Part shown: piece after piece, positions 11,054 through 22,302 of the stretch
Position numbering within the stretch: position 1 is the first letter of the stretch
Layout of the letters: every line of letters starts with the position of its first letter
Assembly: GCA_022560025.1 (NCBI GenBank)
Contig: JAFISE010000006.1
Location: forward strand, 1-64,000
DNA length: 64,000 nt
Direction of reading: 5' to 3'
DNA from: Stagonosporopsis chrysanthemi
Lineage: Eukaryota > Ascomycota > Dothideomycetes > Pleosporales > Didymellaceae
Position numbers and translations under genes: made by a program
Notes under the pieces: model-generated
The model's database searches: none
Seen by the model: the letters and a program-made list of their open reading frames with translations, nothing else
Told to the model about the DNA's origin: nothing

Positions 11054-12730
11054 TTACCAGCGCTGCCCACGTATCCTTCCAATCCACGAGTACACAATCT
11101 TAAGGCGCTCGCGGACTCGTGTTGTCCGTAGAAGTACATACTTCTCCTCTTCCAAGACCGGGACAACAGATGCAAACCAGTATGGGAAAAGGGCAGGATC
11201 TTCAGGTGGCTCTCCATAGACCTGAATTATACGCTCGCGAAGCCACGGAGCGCTAGCTTCCCTCATTTCCCGTACAAATGATGTGCAGGTCTCAAGGAGC
11301 TGTTGTGTCGACAATGTCTCGATGGCTATGTTTGTAGGGAGCTGGGTTTGTTGATTCGACCGGAAGTGCGATTCCGCATAGTCTCGCGCCATAGTTGTCT
11401 CGCGCTGCTCCACAGCACCCTCCTCGGCAAGAGAAACATCCTCCACACGTTCGACACTGGCAACGTTGTAGCCATCGAGCATGCCGTGAGCCCGAACCTT
11501 GAAGCGACCAACACCTCGAGTTTCCACGAAGCTGCGGCCATCGCGAAGGAGCTCATAGTTGACGATCTCTAGTAAGGTACCATATTCAAGGAACGGCACT
11601 GATCCAAGGTCACCTTGTGCTGAGGATGTACGGTTGTACATGACCATTCCAAATTGCCTATTGCCCTCCAGAACCCGTCTCATCATGAGACGATAACGAG
11701 GTTCGAAAACGTGAAGGAACGTCGGCATGGCGGGCATTGCCAATGTACAAATAAATAAGGGGGTATTAAGCACCTCATCACCAGCTTGTTCCTCATATTT
11801 CACCGCAGTGGCGCGGGCAGCGACGAGGTCCGGGCATAGACCGTTCAGAAGGGAGTTCAGGATGACGTTGCTGCATTGACTCGTCTGCAAAGAGGCAGAG
11901 ACGTGCAGGTCTCTTCGGCAAAACGGGCAAATATTGCTATGATCCATGACGCGGGCCAAACAACGACGGCAAAAGGTATGGCCACACGTTGTTGTTGTTG
12001 GCTCAAGCATCGTGTTGTAACAGACGAGACAGTCGAGTTCCTGGTAGGTCACATCTCGGAGACATTCAAGAACTTTCACATCCAGTTCCTCGTATGCAGG
12101 TCCGTCCGTGGAAAGTGTCGAGTATTCCACATCAGAGCTATACCGTAGCTGTCCCATCTCGGCCATATCATATGTGGATACAAGGCGACCTCCATGAAGC
12201 ACTTGCCGGTAACCCTTTTCGCTTATCGGTACCGTCTCTTTCTCGTGACCGTCATCCTCCGCCTCCTCATGATAGATGACTTCTTGGAGCAAAGTAGGGG
12301 AGTCTTCCGTGGATGGCCTGTGCTGAGTGATCTCGTGTGCGACCAGCTCCATCAGCTTAGTCAACGTCACATCTACTGAGCATTCCGCAGCCGCGTGCAC
12401 TGCCCCACATCCCATCAGTGGGCATGCAATTCCCATCAAACGATCCGGTGTATTGGGGTATGAAATGTTCATACGTTGAACGGGTTCCGGTAGACATCCG
12501 CGGCAGACGGTGTGTGAACATGGCAAAGTCACAGGAGTCTTCAACGGGTGGGAGCACTGGGGACATTGTACAAGACGGACCAGTTGTCGAGCATCGCGGT
12601 GGGCGGCCAGGGCATTCACCGCCATTGCCTCTTCTTGGAAACCATCGTTGACCATAAAGACCTGCGGCGGCACGCACGGTCCGAAGGTATGCTCGACGAG
12701 AGAGCACCCTTTTGCCCTTGGATAATTCAT
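11054..12730 (-). CDS. RING-finger protein with a LON substrate-binding domain (LONRF-like ubiquitin ligase)
   Basis: An uninterrupted frame of 558 residues. A first zinc-finger-like segment has CPQC (56-59) and CSHTVCRGC (71-79). A full C3HC4 RING follows at 234-271 (CLVC, CGHTFCRRC, CPFC). From about residue 325 to the end lies a LON N-terminal (substrate-binding) domain, recognisable by PLFICTLAMPAMPTFLHVFEPRYRLM. There is no ATPase or protease domain, so this is not Lon protease but the LONRF architecture, expected to act as an E3 ligase. The TAA at the end sits inside a good donor sequence (GTAAGT), so a spliced tail of a few more residues is possible. Confidence 0.9.
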   Translation of the reverse strand: MNYPRAKGCSLVEHTFGPCVPPQVFMVNDGFQEEAMAVNALAAHRDARQLVRLVQCPQCSHPLKTPVTLPCSHTVCRGCLPEPVQRMNISYPNTPDRLMGIACPLMGCGAVHAAAECSVDVTLTKLMELVAHEITQHRPSTEDSPTLLQEVIYHEEAEDDGHEKETVPISEKGYRQVLHGGRLVSTYDMAEMGQLRYSSDVEYSTLSTDGPAYEELDVKVLECLRDVTYQELDCLVCYNTMLEPTTTTCGHTFCRRCLARVMDHSNICPFCRRDLHVSASLQTSQCSNVILNSLLNGLCPDLVAARATAVKYEEQAGDEVLNTPLFICTLAMPAMPTFLHVFEPRYRLMMRRVLEGNRQFGMVMYNRTSSAQGDLGSVPFLEYGTLLEIVNYELLRDGRSFVETRGVGRFKVRAHGMLDGYNVASVERVEDVSLAEEGAVEQRETTMARDYAESHFRSNQQTQLPTNIAIETLSTQQLLETCTSFVREMREASAPWLRERIIQVYGEPPEDPALFPYWFASVVPVLEEEKYVLLRTTRVRERLKIVYSWIGRIRGQRW

Positions 12731-14245
12731 ACGCTTCCAATATTTTATGCGATGGCAGGAATAGCCATGTACTGATATAGACCCAAACCAAAGGGACTGA
12801 AGGTGGAAGTAGTCGGTCGCGTGATGAGACGGTCGTGGCGTAGGTTTGGCGGCGGCGGCGGCGGCGGCGGCAAGCGTGGCCCAGAGACTTCGAAGGGAAC
12901 TGGAGAAGGTATACGAGAGGGATGTCGGTGGTTTAATCTTCAGTCAAGTGAAACATTCCAGTGTGGCGAGTGATGGCGGCCAAACTGCAAGACGCTCGTG
13001 CCGACCGGAAAGCAGGAACGGCGGGATGATCTAGAGAAACGGCACTGACGCGGTCTACGGCTTATGAACGACTAGAACGTCAAGACAAGGCTGGATGTCG
13101 GCCTGCTAATTTATTTTGGTCGTCGGTGTGGAGGGAAGATACCGGGTCAAGTACAAAGCCGGGTCAGAGAGAGGCGTGAGAGGATAAAAGTCATGACCTA
13201 ACATTGTGGATGAGTGCATAGATAGACCCTAGACAAGGGATCGGCGATGGTGTTTTGCCAGGTTCAGTCAAGAACGGTCGCTCCCGATCAGTAGGGAATA
13301 ATGTGCTTCAGCGGGATCGATAAAACCGCCCGTCATCAACACCCCACCAGACCCCTGCCCTGTTGTGCGTGGCCTGTGCGCTATTCGCAAACAAGCCAAT
13401 ATCAAAAAGGCCAGTGCACCTGTTCAAATGTTCTGGAGGATTTGCCGTTTCGACATGTTCGTCCGCACTTCACCGCAGCTTCCGAAGAAGGGAATAACGT
13501 AGCGAATTCACGCCCTCTACCCTCGGTCAAGAACCGCTAAAACTTTACTCGTAGTCGTGTGCGTATGCATTTTGATGACCACCATATCGAAACGGCGCCA
13601 AGCTCGGCCCATTCATTCAAGTGCACCACGTTGACCCCTCAGCCTAGAGGCTGCTTGCAGCACATTGCGGCGAGAGATGCGGCGGTCTGTCGCCCTTGGT
13701 TGCAGTTGGAGGCCTGTCAAATACTGAGCATGCACGCTTTTGAGCATCGATGACGAGTCGACTTGACGAACGCACCAGCCAATCAGAGCTTAGCTCTCGA
13801 CCTGTCATCCGCCATCCATGTGCCAGCTTGCACCGGGACCGTGGCTCGCGCTTTGCCGAAGACCCTGTCGTTGACGACTGCATTTCAGGTGGGTCTACCG
13901 TCACGTTTGCGCGAACTTCGCTCGTATTCATCTACCGAATTTGCGTACGGCCACTCATTTCCCCTTATCCTGCCATACAAATCTACAACGTCGAGACGAA
14001 ACCGAGCTCTTCGTATCGACTGACTGAAGTCATGAACTTCGTTACTCGCGTAGTTGTCCCAAAATGATTGAGGTCCATTCCTTAGACCCAAATGGGCACC
14101 GTGGAACTCCACGCGCAAGTCTAAATAGTATTGATCCTAGCCATGGTCCGCTTAGTTTCGTGCGGCGGAAACGCGTACGACTGAATGCTTGTTGAACTCC
14201 CCAACGCCAATATATCAATGTCGGCTTTGATTCCCGCAGCCCATG
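12731..14245. other. Intergenic region with a short GGC repeat
   Basis: About 1.5 kb upstream of the RING-LON gene and downstream of the Rictor gene. A run of eight GGC triplets lies at about 12848-12871. The remaining open frames are short and unsupported. It presumably holds the RING-LON promoter and the Rictor 3' region. Confidence 0.5.
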
Positions 14246-17200
14246 TCACGAGACTTTTGTCGCTGTACCGAATGGTTCTTCATCCGACTCACTCCCCGAG
14301 TCGCTCCTTACATCGCTCTCTTCGTCTTCTTCCTCGAGCACGATCTGCTCCAAGACCCTCTTGTCAAAGAGATCCAGAACGAAACGGCATGCTGGTAGAC
14401 GGAAGTGATGTGCTTCAAGTATTTGCATGGTCTTCCGGAAGATCGATGGCTTGCTAAACCCAGGCGCCTTCTTGGCTTTAATACTGTCACAACTGTCAGT
14501 CCGAAACCACAGATGCTGTTATTCGCTAAACGTACGCTTGAAGATCGTTTGCGGCTCTCTTCGCAAGAACTGTGTTGCCCAGGTCGGTCGCGAGTTTGAG
14601 AATGCGGGCATTAGTAGGCTCGCTGTCCGTGATGGCCACAGTGACCTCAGTCTTTCGTTTCCGACTAATGTCTTCTGACTTGGCAGCCCATGGTTTGATC
14701 TGCGCTCGGTTAGCTGTAGTCACAACTTACAAAATTGCGAACATACCTCGAAGAGTTTCCTGAAGTCTAGTGGCAGGCAGAAACCTAATGCTTCACCAGA
14801 GTCACCGACGACACCGTCCCAGCCATATTCAAGCAGAATCTCTTGCCCGTGCAAACTCCTTGATATTAGTCCGAGAACGTAGAACGCCGTACCTCTGAGC
14901 GACATGACTTCAGACGTTTCTGCTATTTGGACGATACATTTCACCACATCCGACTTCTCCAAGAACGGAGCACCAAGCTCCATTGAGCCCACATTCCCTA
15001 CTGCCCACAGGCATCCTTTGAGCTTAAGGATAATTTCTGGATCATTGTCTTCCGTTGCGAAATCACGAATAGTGGCAGCAAACTCCTCAAAATGACCTTT
15101 GTGCTTGAGTAGCTTGCAACCCTCTTTCGTCCTTGTAAGTTCACGATAGAAGTGCGCCGGCACAAGTCCGTATTCCGGTTGTGTTGAGGTTTCATCGTAT
15201 GACAACAATGAAGACGGCTTGTCCGGAATGTCGGCCAACGCGCGTGCCATGGTAGCCTCGATTTGTACGACGTAAGCATCATTTCTCCCAAGGAACCAGT
15301 CGTCCATCTCTTTTGTGATGTAATCCAATCCATCCAGATAGTGATAACCGACTGATGTCGACAGAAATCGTAATAGTAAAGGCGCGCCGATTTCACCCAG
15401 GTGATCTAAGGCAGGGCGACATTTCACGACGAACTCCAATGATTCGGTTTCGTTGCATGCTGTTTCCAAAATCCTTATTGCGACCTCGCAAACCTCGACA
15501 TCTGGGTCATACAGCTGCGTGACAAGCAGCTTGATGGCCCATTCCGCAACGCCTTGCGGCCCCGACAGTTGCATTGGTTGTGTCGCATACTTGTGCAACA
15601 GACCTGTCGCAAAGATGCGTATTTCCTTGGAGCATGAGGTCATGGCTTTTGAGATAATGATACGCAGATGCCCATCGAGGGTATAATCCAAATTGCTGAG
15701 CAAAGCCCGGATCAGATCGTCACGGCCGTTAAGCTCGACAATATGATAAAACATGTTGATGACTCGCCATCTTTCGAGGATCTGGATACCTCTCGAATCC
15801 TTGCTCAGAGCACCCAAGAGAGCGAAGTAGCTTCCAGTAAGAGTCTCGCTCATGCGGTCGGACTGGAAGAGAGGGGAGTCGGATGTGAGGCCACTCATCC
15901 TGTCGAAATGAGAGAGACTTTCTGCCAACTGGCGAATGAGCTTGCTCTCGCCGAGATACTTCACGCCCTCAGGATTTTGCAACAGGCTGGTCATGAGCGC
16001 ACAACCTGCACGTACATACCGTTGATTTGGCTTTGTGTTCTTCACATCGGCGAACCGAAACTTGAACGGGCGGTAGAAGTTGAACAATCGGTGTACGAAT
16101 TTGGTCACCTTCAACGCTTCATCGAGACGTTTGGGGTTGAGCAAAGGACCATCGATGGCGGTCTGGATTAAGTTCCAATTCCATTTCTGGAAATTGCTGG
16201 TGTTCAGAACTTGACTCTCGAGTATTAAAGTGCGGAATTGACCCTCGTCCATTTGCATTGCTGCTTGAACTTTAGATTGATCCGTCGGTCGTTCAGCCGT
16301 AGTACTCTCAATGACAGCATTTCCTTTGTTGGGATGAAGGGATGTTGCACCCGACCGGTACAACGTACGGTTGACGCTGTCCACTTGATAGATCGTACCG
16401 ATTGCAACAAATCGATCTTCGGAATCGAATTCAGCGGCCGACTTCAGCAGTTGAGGAAGGACCTGGAGTTGCGCACTCCACGACGGCGGTAACAAGTCAT
16501 TCGCCAGCTTCAGAACTTCTCCGAGGAGCAAAGTCGTCTTGCGCTTCAACTGCAGTGTCAAAGGATCCTCCTCAGCACGAAGCAGGGCTGGTACCAGTCC
16601 AGCGTGCAGAAATGCGGCCAGAACCACAGAGACATAGTGGTCTAGCAGACTCCATTTGTTGGTATGAGGTCCGGGTTTTGTCTTAGAGCCGTCCTTCACT
16701 GGCTCGTTTCGCAAATTTGTTACGCGACCATATGTTGTCAAACGTCGACCGGCAAGGAATGAAGAAGACCACGATGGAGATTTGATCCTCAAAAGGTCAA
16801 AAAGAAGCTCCAGAATGATGTTGCGTACATGGACAGTCGGTACTTGTAGCGAAAGGAGTAAAGACCGGAGCGGTAGAAAGTCGTTCATGCAAAGCGATAG
16901 TAGACCTGACCAACTCCTGAGCAAAGACGCGATAACCTTAGCGTTAGCTTTGAGCTTCTCCTCATGTAAATGCCCATACAGCGTGCCTCCGTCGGTGAAC
17001 ATAGCAAAAGGGGTCTCAAGTTCCCGACCCGAGCGTAAGAAGCGTCTGCGCCGTGGTGTATCCAGCAAATAAAGCAGAGAGGACCCCACGCTCTCGGCTG
17101 CGTGATAGCTACCTTCACCCAAGGCGTCTGTGAGTACCCCCAAGCCGCCTGCCTCGACCAGAAGCGAAGGTTTCCGGACAAGGATTTCGGCGAGAGTAAG

Positions 17201-18271
17201 CGTTGCAATGTTGCGAAGTCGGTCATCAGTGTGTTCCGCCACCGCCACTATGATACGGACAACAGCACGGCCGATCTCTTCAACGCCATCCTTGACGTCT
17301 AGGAAGGCCCGCACGAACTTCAGTGCCTGCTCGCGCTCGACGCTAGCTTTGCTTTCCTTCACAAGGGATAGGATGACCAGATAGTCGGTCTGCAACCCGC
17401 GAATAATCTGGAGCGACTTTCGATCGGTGAAAGCGTATCGCATGACTCGGTATGCCGCAGCCACAACTTCCCGACTATCGCTGAGAAGCATGGTTTGCAT
17501 TCTCAAGCCGAAGATAGACCAAGCTAGATCGTATTTGAGTGTCGTGTGTCGTTTCAGAAGAAGGACGAGGGAATTGGCGCGCTCGACATAGTACTCAGGT
17601 TGCATGCCTTGTGCCTCCAATGCCTGCAATATTTCTGCCAACACGAATGTTGGCGATTCCGATTCTTCGTCATCATCTTCCTCTTGTTTGGCAACGTGCC
17701 GTGACGGCGAGCGCGAGAGGTTTCGGCGGAATAAGAACGATAATCGGCTCTGTGGATCTGCGGGTGGTGATTTCACTTCCTTCGCGCGCTGAATTTCGAT
17801 GGCCAACCCTGCTTTGAGCTGTGCAAGCTTCTTGTTTGATATGTTCAACTGCTCCTCCACCTGTGCCCTCTGATCCTTGACATTCTTTGCGCTCTTTGCA
17901 TTAAGCGCTTCCAACAAGTTCTCAGATCCGATCTTGATTTTGGTCTCTTTGTCGATCTGATCTTGTAGGTCGGCTTGCCGTTGCTCGCTCGTGGTATTGT
18001 CGTTGTCGCCCACGGTGATGGCATGCATGTCAATGTCTGGGCGCAACCTGCTGTCCTGTGAAGTCGTAGGCTTTAGCTGCGTGCTGAAGCTCCCGGGCCC
18101 AGAGTGCGCGGTCGCATACGATGACTGGCCCCCGCGCGAAGTTGCCATGACGCTGGCGGCGGCAGCAGACATGGAACGGCCATCTCTGGTCCGTGTGGGC
18201 GCGAGCAAGGAGCCTTGTTCGGTCGAGGGCACGTCGGCCTGCGAATTCACGGAGCGGACGGGTGGCGTCAT
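14246..18271 (-). CDS. Rictor/Pianissimo homologue (Ste20/Avo3), TORC2 subunit
   Basis: Three exons on the complement (14747-18271, 14536-14699, 14483-14246) give 1308 residues; introns are 47 and 52 bases. A Ser-rich N-terminus is followed by an HR1-like coiled coil at about 95-165 (QADLQDQIDKETKIKIGSEN). A long alpha-helical region of Armadillo-like repeats carries the Pianissimo N-terminal and middle regions. The conserved C-terminal Rictor segment is near residue 1130-1160 (GTAFYVLGLISRSLHGQEIL). The last exon ends in an acidic Glu/Asp/Ser tail. Rictor defines TOR complex 2, which controls AGC kinases, actin polarity and membrane stress; S. pombe Ste20 is of similar length. Confidence 0.93.
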
Positions 18272-18814
18272 TCAGAAGGCCACAGGCTCGTCAACCGCAT
18301 CGCATACCGGTGTTACGGCGCCGCCCGCCTCTTGCCTCATCAGCTGGGGTGGGTGAATATCTGTTAGTATGCCCTGCGGGAGGTACCAGACCGACTGCTC
18401 GAAGCGGGGTTGTGGCTGTGGCCGGGGTGTGGCTGGGAGAGGGAGCGGCGCAGCACCTTGGGGGGCGCGTGGGGGACGAGAGGGAGCGTAAGGTAAATCG
18501 CCAGAGAGTGAATGCTGTCAGCCGTTGTCGAGTGTTCGCGTGTCCACTGAGACTCCAGCACCACCGCGGCTTGCGTTCGAAGCAATCATGCCCGTGCGTT
18601 CTCCACACCAAACGCGCCGCGGGCAACCACGGTCGGCATCTGCGGCGCCTCCAGTCACCACAACACCATGCTGGCGTGATGCCGCGCGGAGATGGCCCAT
18701 TGCCTATGCCTCAAGCTCTACGAAGTTTTTCCAATTGTAAAGCCCCACTGGCGGAGCTGGGCGTGAATATGGTCACGTGTCGTCGTTATCCTGGTGGCTT
18801 CCACCTTCACGCCA

Positions 18815-18828
18815 TCGGAGCTCGCCGA
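18815..18828. promoter_or_regulatory. TCGG-N6-CCGA palindrome: candidate UaY (purine pathway activator) site
   Basis: The sequence is TCGGAGCTCGCCGA, and the dyad extends to CATCGG/CCGATG. UaY, the Zn2Cys6 activator of purine degradation in Aspergillus nidulans, recognises TCGG-6X-CCGA. This element lies 271 bases upstream of the uricase ATG, and uricase (uaZ) is a classic UaY target. The fit of motif, spacing and target gene is good; binding is inferred. Confidence 0.65.
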
Positions 18829-18954
18829 TGCGCCTCTCAACCAATGCGAACGGGCTTTCGCCGCCCTCTCTCGCTCATCCAAACCTTGTTGGTGATCCAT
18901 TTCTGTGAAATCCAGTGCGCTCGCAGCTCGGCCACCTCCGCTTGAAAGTGGACC

Positions 18955-18960
18955 GATAAG
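18955..18960 (+). promoter_or_regulatory. GATAAG, candidate AreA/GATA nitrogen-regulation site
   Basis: CGATAAG matches the HGATAR consensus of AreA-type GATA factors, which activate nitrogen-source genes under ammonium limitation. It lies about 140 bases before the uricase start, and a second CGATAG occurs on the other strand at 18982-18986. Paired sites near a purine catabolic gene fit nitrogen metabolite control. Confidence 0.45.
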
Positions 18961-19098
18961 CTTGCATCTCTTGAGCTATATCTATCGTTACCACCCAGCT
19001 CTTGTAGCTCTAATCACCCACCCCTCAATTGTCCCTAGAGCCCAGGATCGTCCTTTCTATTGTCCACCACGACCGATTTCCAAGCATAATTAGCTACC

Positions 19099-20103
19099 AT
19101 GTCGCAGCTTAGCTATGCCCGCTATGGCAAGGACAACGTCCGCCTGTACAAAGTCGATAAGGATCCCAAGACCGGTATCCATACTGTTGTAGAGCAGACG
19201 GTCCGCATTCTCCTCGAGGGAGACATCGAGACCTCGTGAGTTGTCCAGGTAGCTTCAGCAACCTCAAACGCTTATTCAGAATAGCTATACAAGAGCAGAC
19301 AACTCGGTCGTTGTCGCAACAGACACCCAGAAGCAGACTACCTACATTCTCGCAAAGCAGAATCCCATCGACCCTCCCGAGCAATTTGCCGCCGTTATTG
19401 GCGATCACTTTGTCAACACCTATCCTCACATCCACGCTGCGCATGTCAAGATCATTCAGCACCGATGGACTCGCATGGAGATCGATGGCAAGCCTCACCC
19501 ACACTCGTTTTACCGCGATGGTGACGAGGTCCGCGTCGTTGAAGCAGTCACAAGGGAGGGACAGGGCTCCTCGATCCGCTCCAAGATCGAGAAGCTGCTT
19601 GTGCTCAAGAGCACCGGGTCTGCCTTCCACGGTTTCCACCGTGACGAGTACACACGTCTGCCTGAAACTTGGGACCGCATTCTCAGCACAGAGATTGAGG
19701 CTGGTTGGCAATGGAAACTCTTCAAGACACTAGAGGAGGCCAAGGCGGTCGACTTCAACGGTGCTTGGAAGGCGGCAAGGGACATTACCATGAAGATCTT
19801 TGCCGAGGACAACAGTGCTAGTGTTCAGGCCACTATGTACAAGATGGCCGACAACATTCTCGCCACCGTTCCTCAGATTGAGGCAGTTGACTACGCTCTG
19901 CCTAACAAGCACTACTTCGAAATTGGTGAGTTTCAATTCTCTGGTAATTCCGAGAAGTCTAGTACTGACTAGCAACAGATTTGTCGTGGCACAAAGACAT
20001 CAAGAACACCGGCAAAGAGGCGACTGTTCTTGCTCCCCAGTCCGACCCGAACGGTTTGATCCAGTGCACAGTCACCCGCAAGGGCACTAAGTCCAAGCTG
20101 TAG
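19099..20103 (+). CDS. uaZ: Urate oxidase (uricase), peroxisomal
   Basis: Three exons (19099-19235, 19285-19925, 19979-20103) encode 300 residues, the usual size. The enzyme oxidises uric acid to 5-hydroxyisourate and H2O2 without a cofactor. Recognisable are the N-terminal YGKDNVRLYKV with its conserved Lys, SYTRADNSVVVATDTQK with the catalytic Thr, and FHGFHRDEYTRLPETWDRIL in the second half. The protein ends in SKL, the canonical peroxisomal PTS1 signal. The upstream region has a UaY-type palindrome and GATA sites, consistent with induction by uric acid and repression by ammonium. The gene symbol follows A. nidulans usage. Confidence 0.97.
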
Positions 20104-20645
20104 AGGACTTCCCATACGCAATGGTTTCTTCATGTCACAACAGTTTTCTTGTACATAGCAACGGCGTTCTGTCTGTTTTCTAGGGGTCGTTTGAGTAGCG
20201 GGAGTAGAACATTATACCACATGGACCAAGTCCAGGGGAAGAGCGAGAGTAGAACCATTAAGGCATCCAGCCCAGTAGTAAAAGCTAGTGCCATTAGTAA
20301 CCGTTTGCTGGGTGACGATCGACAGTAGTATCCAAGAGTGTCGTTCGAACCGAGCACGACCAGAATGCGTAAGTAAAAGTATTCTCAGTCATCTTAGATG
20401 CGAGGCAGACACGCTGCACCGAGTCCTGGAGGACCAGAGAGCGTCGAGAAAGGAACAACATGACGCACAATCCGGCTAGAAGCTGCTGCACGGTTAAAAT
20501 CAGGCTGTAACAGGTGACAATGAACCAGGGTTAAATCTGCAAATATAAAAACACCCTCCGTCACTCTCACTCATATGACCGAGTTCCTAACATAGCGTCG
20601 ACACGCCTCAATCCACAGTGTTGAGCATCATCAAATACGCACACC
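20104..20645. other. Intergenic region upstream of the DUF4419 gene
   Basis: It contains the uricase 3' region and the DUF4419 promoter. A TATA-like ATATAAA occurs at about 20544, roughly 100 bases before the next start. No gene is seen. Confidence 0.5.
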
Positions 20646-21812
20646 ATGCCTGTTACCGTCACTACTGCTAAACATGCGTCTCGCTTATGGACTTCAAAAA
20701 AGGCTTCCACGACCGCAGAGCTTTTTCAGGTTACATCCAGCAGCGACTACCGAGCAAGCAAACAGATCATTCAGAGCTCGTTTTCCGATGCACAACTGCA
20801 GAAAGCTTATCTGTCGCCGTCGAGTAATGGCTTCATGTGGGCAGCATACCATGCCTACAGCGACCATCATCATCTGACGGTCCGGCCTGAAGACGTCTGG
20901 TTTGCCGTCCTCTCTCAGCTGAATTTTTACATAAATGCACATGCCGAGGAATTGCGCGCCTATTTTGTCGACCATAAAGGCCAGAAAAAGCTCACGGTCT
21001 ACAGTGTTGGTGACATCTACAGTGTCGACTTTGGCAAAATCGCAGAGTACATGACCCACGAGATCCAGAGCAATGTCAAGGACCCAGATCTCCAAGCATG
21101 GATCATGCCGGACTTCAGCACCACTACCCACAGCGACCGCACCGTAGCTGCAGTGCTGATGATGGGCGCCATGCAAAAGTACTTTTCTTATGGCGCGTGT
21201 CTCACGTGTGGTATACCCTCTGTCACGCTTCTCGGGGAGCGTGGAGACTGGGAAAAGATATATCGCAGACTGAACAAGCTGTCCGAGTTTGGCGACGAGC
21301 CCACGACCTTCGCGGAGCTCCTACGGCCTATTCTGCGTAATTTCGTTGCTACTTTCGATTCCAAGCCCGAGCCAAGCGCTGAGGTCCTCGACTTCTGGTC
21401 CAAGATTGCTGATCTGCGCTCAGACGGCAGTGGCCCTGACTACCTCTCAGGCTGGATCACCGCTTTCGGCATGTGGGATGCTGATGGTACACTTCTGCGC
21501 CAACTTCACCCACATGACCAAAGCCTTGAGTTTGAAGGGGCCAGGTACCATCAACTGGATATCGAAGAGATCCCTAGCGGAGTTGCTTCAGTTCCGATGT
21601 TGGTCAATGACAATGGAATAAAGTACAACACGAAGATGATTGCTGGCTCGTTCGGCATTCAGGTCACGAGCAGCGGTCAAAAGGTGGATTCTGGGAAGGC
21701 TCATGCCCACTACCGAAACCCGAATTACAAGCTGGCTCGGGGAACAGAGGGACCGGGTCTGGACTCACTGCAGCCGGCCAGTGGGTGGATCATGTATGAG
21801 GTGAAAGAGTAG
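20646..21812 (+). CDS. DUF4419 domain protein
   Basis: A single uninterrupted frame of 388 residues. Segments diagnostic for DUF4419 are present: NGFMWAAYHAYSDHHHLTVR, then PEDVWFAVLSQLNFYINAHAEELR at about 79-102, SYGACLTCGIPSVTLLGERGDW at about 182-203, and SGWITAFGMWD near 270. The family is widespread in fungi and has no established biochemical function. There is no signal peptide or membrane segment, so a soluble intracellular protein is likely. Confidence 0.88.
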   Translation: MPVTVTTAKHASRLWTSKKASTTAELFQVTSSSDYRASKQIIQSSFSDAQLQKAYLSPSSNGFMWAAYHAYSDHHHLTVRPEDVWFAVLSQLNFYINAHAEELRAYFVDHKGQKKLTVYSVGDIYSVDFGKIAEYMTHEIQSNVKDPDLQAWIMPDFSTTTHSDRTVAAVLMMGAMQKYFSYGACLTCGIPSVTLLGERGDWEKIYRRLNKLSEFGDEPTTFAELLRPILRNFVATFDSKPEPSAEVLDFWSKIADLRSDGSGPDYLSGWITAFGMWDADGTLLRQLHPHDQSLEFEGARYHQLDIEEIPSGVASVPMLVNDNGIKYNTKMIAGSFGIQVTSSGQKVDSGKAHAHYRNPNYKLARGTEGPGLDSLQPASGWIMYEVKE

Positions 21813-22302
21813 AGCAATACGTGAGGGCAAGAGATCGGCCGGTCCTCCCCATCGTCACCAAGGTGTCCACACAAGTTCAATCAAGAAACCAGTGATAAAG
21901 ACCTCTAAGTAGGAATACCATCATGCATGTGTACAATAACCAAAGACGACTAAAACAACTCGAAATGGTGAAGTGCTTCCTTCTATCTATACTACTAATC
22001 TGAGCGTACTCTACGCGAGCCCTCGAACCTGCCTGATGGTAATACTAACATCAGCGGCTACCAACCATTATATACAAGTTACTGATTCGCTGCAAACACC
22101 GCCGCGCGAAAGTCTTTCGCATAGAAGCAAACGAGTAAAGAAGAAAGCTCGTGAATCAACATAGGAAACGCAATGACTATCCCTGGTGCCCATGATATAT
22201 GCAAAATATGAGAAATGAAATGATAATGTAAAGAATTAGCCAGACCCAGTGTAGATGCATAACAACGCTCAAACGCACGACAAACTTCAGCAATCACGTT
22301 CC
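21813..22302. other. Intergenic region between two convergent genes
   Basis: About 490 bases of AT-richer sequence lie between the stops of the DUF4419 gene and the membrane glycoprotein gene. These are presumed 3' untranslated regions; no gene is seen. Confidence 0.5.

Larger units (their letters stand above)
18272..19098. promoter_or_regulatory. Divergent promoter between Rictor and uricase
   Basis: This 830-base stretch serves two divergent genes. Near the uricase side it contains a palindromic TCGG-N6-CCGA element (18815-18828) and two GATA sites (18955-18960 and, on the complement, 18982-18986). A pyrimidine-rich stretch leads into the uricase start. Confidence 0.6.

Noticed and set aside
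10714..11217. A 167-codon complement frame overlapping the end of the RING-LON gene
   Set aside because: It overlaps the LON-domain coding region in another frame and shows no family features.
18193..18945. A 250-codon plus-strand frame across the Rictor start and uricase promoter
   Set aside because: Arg/Pro/Ala-rich, no domain, and it overlaps coding sequence on the other strand.
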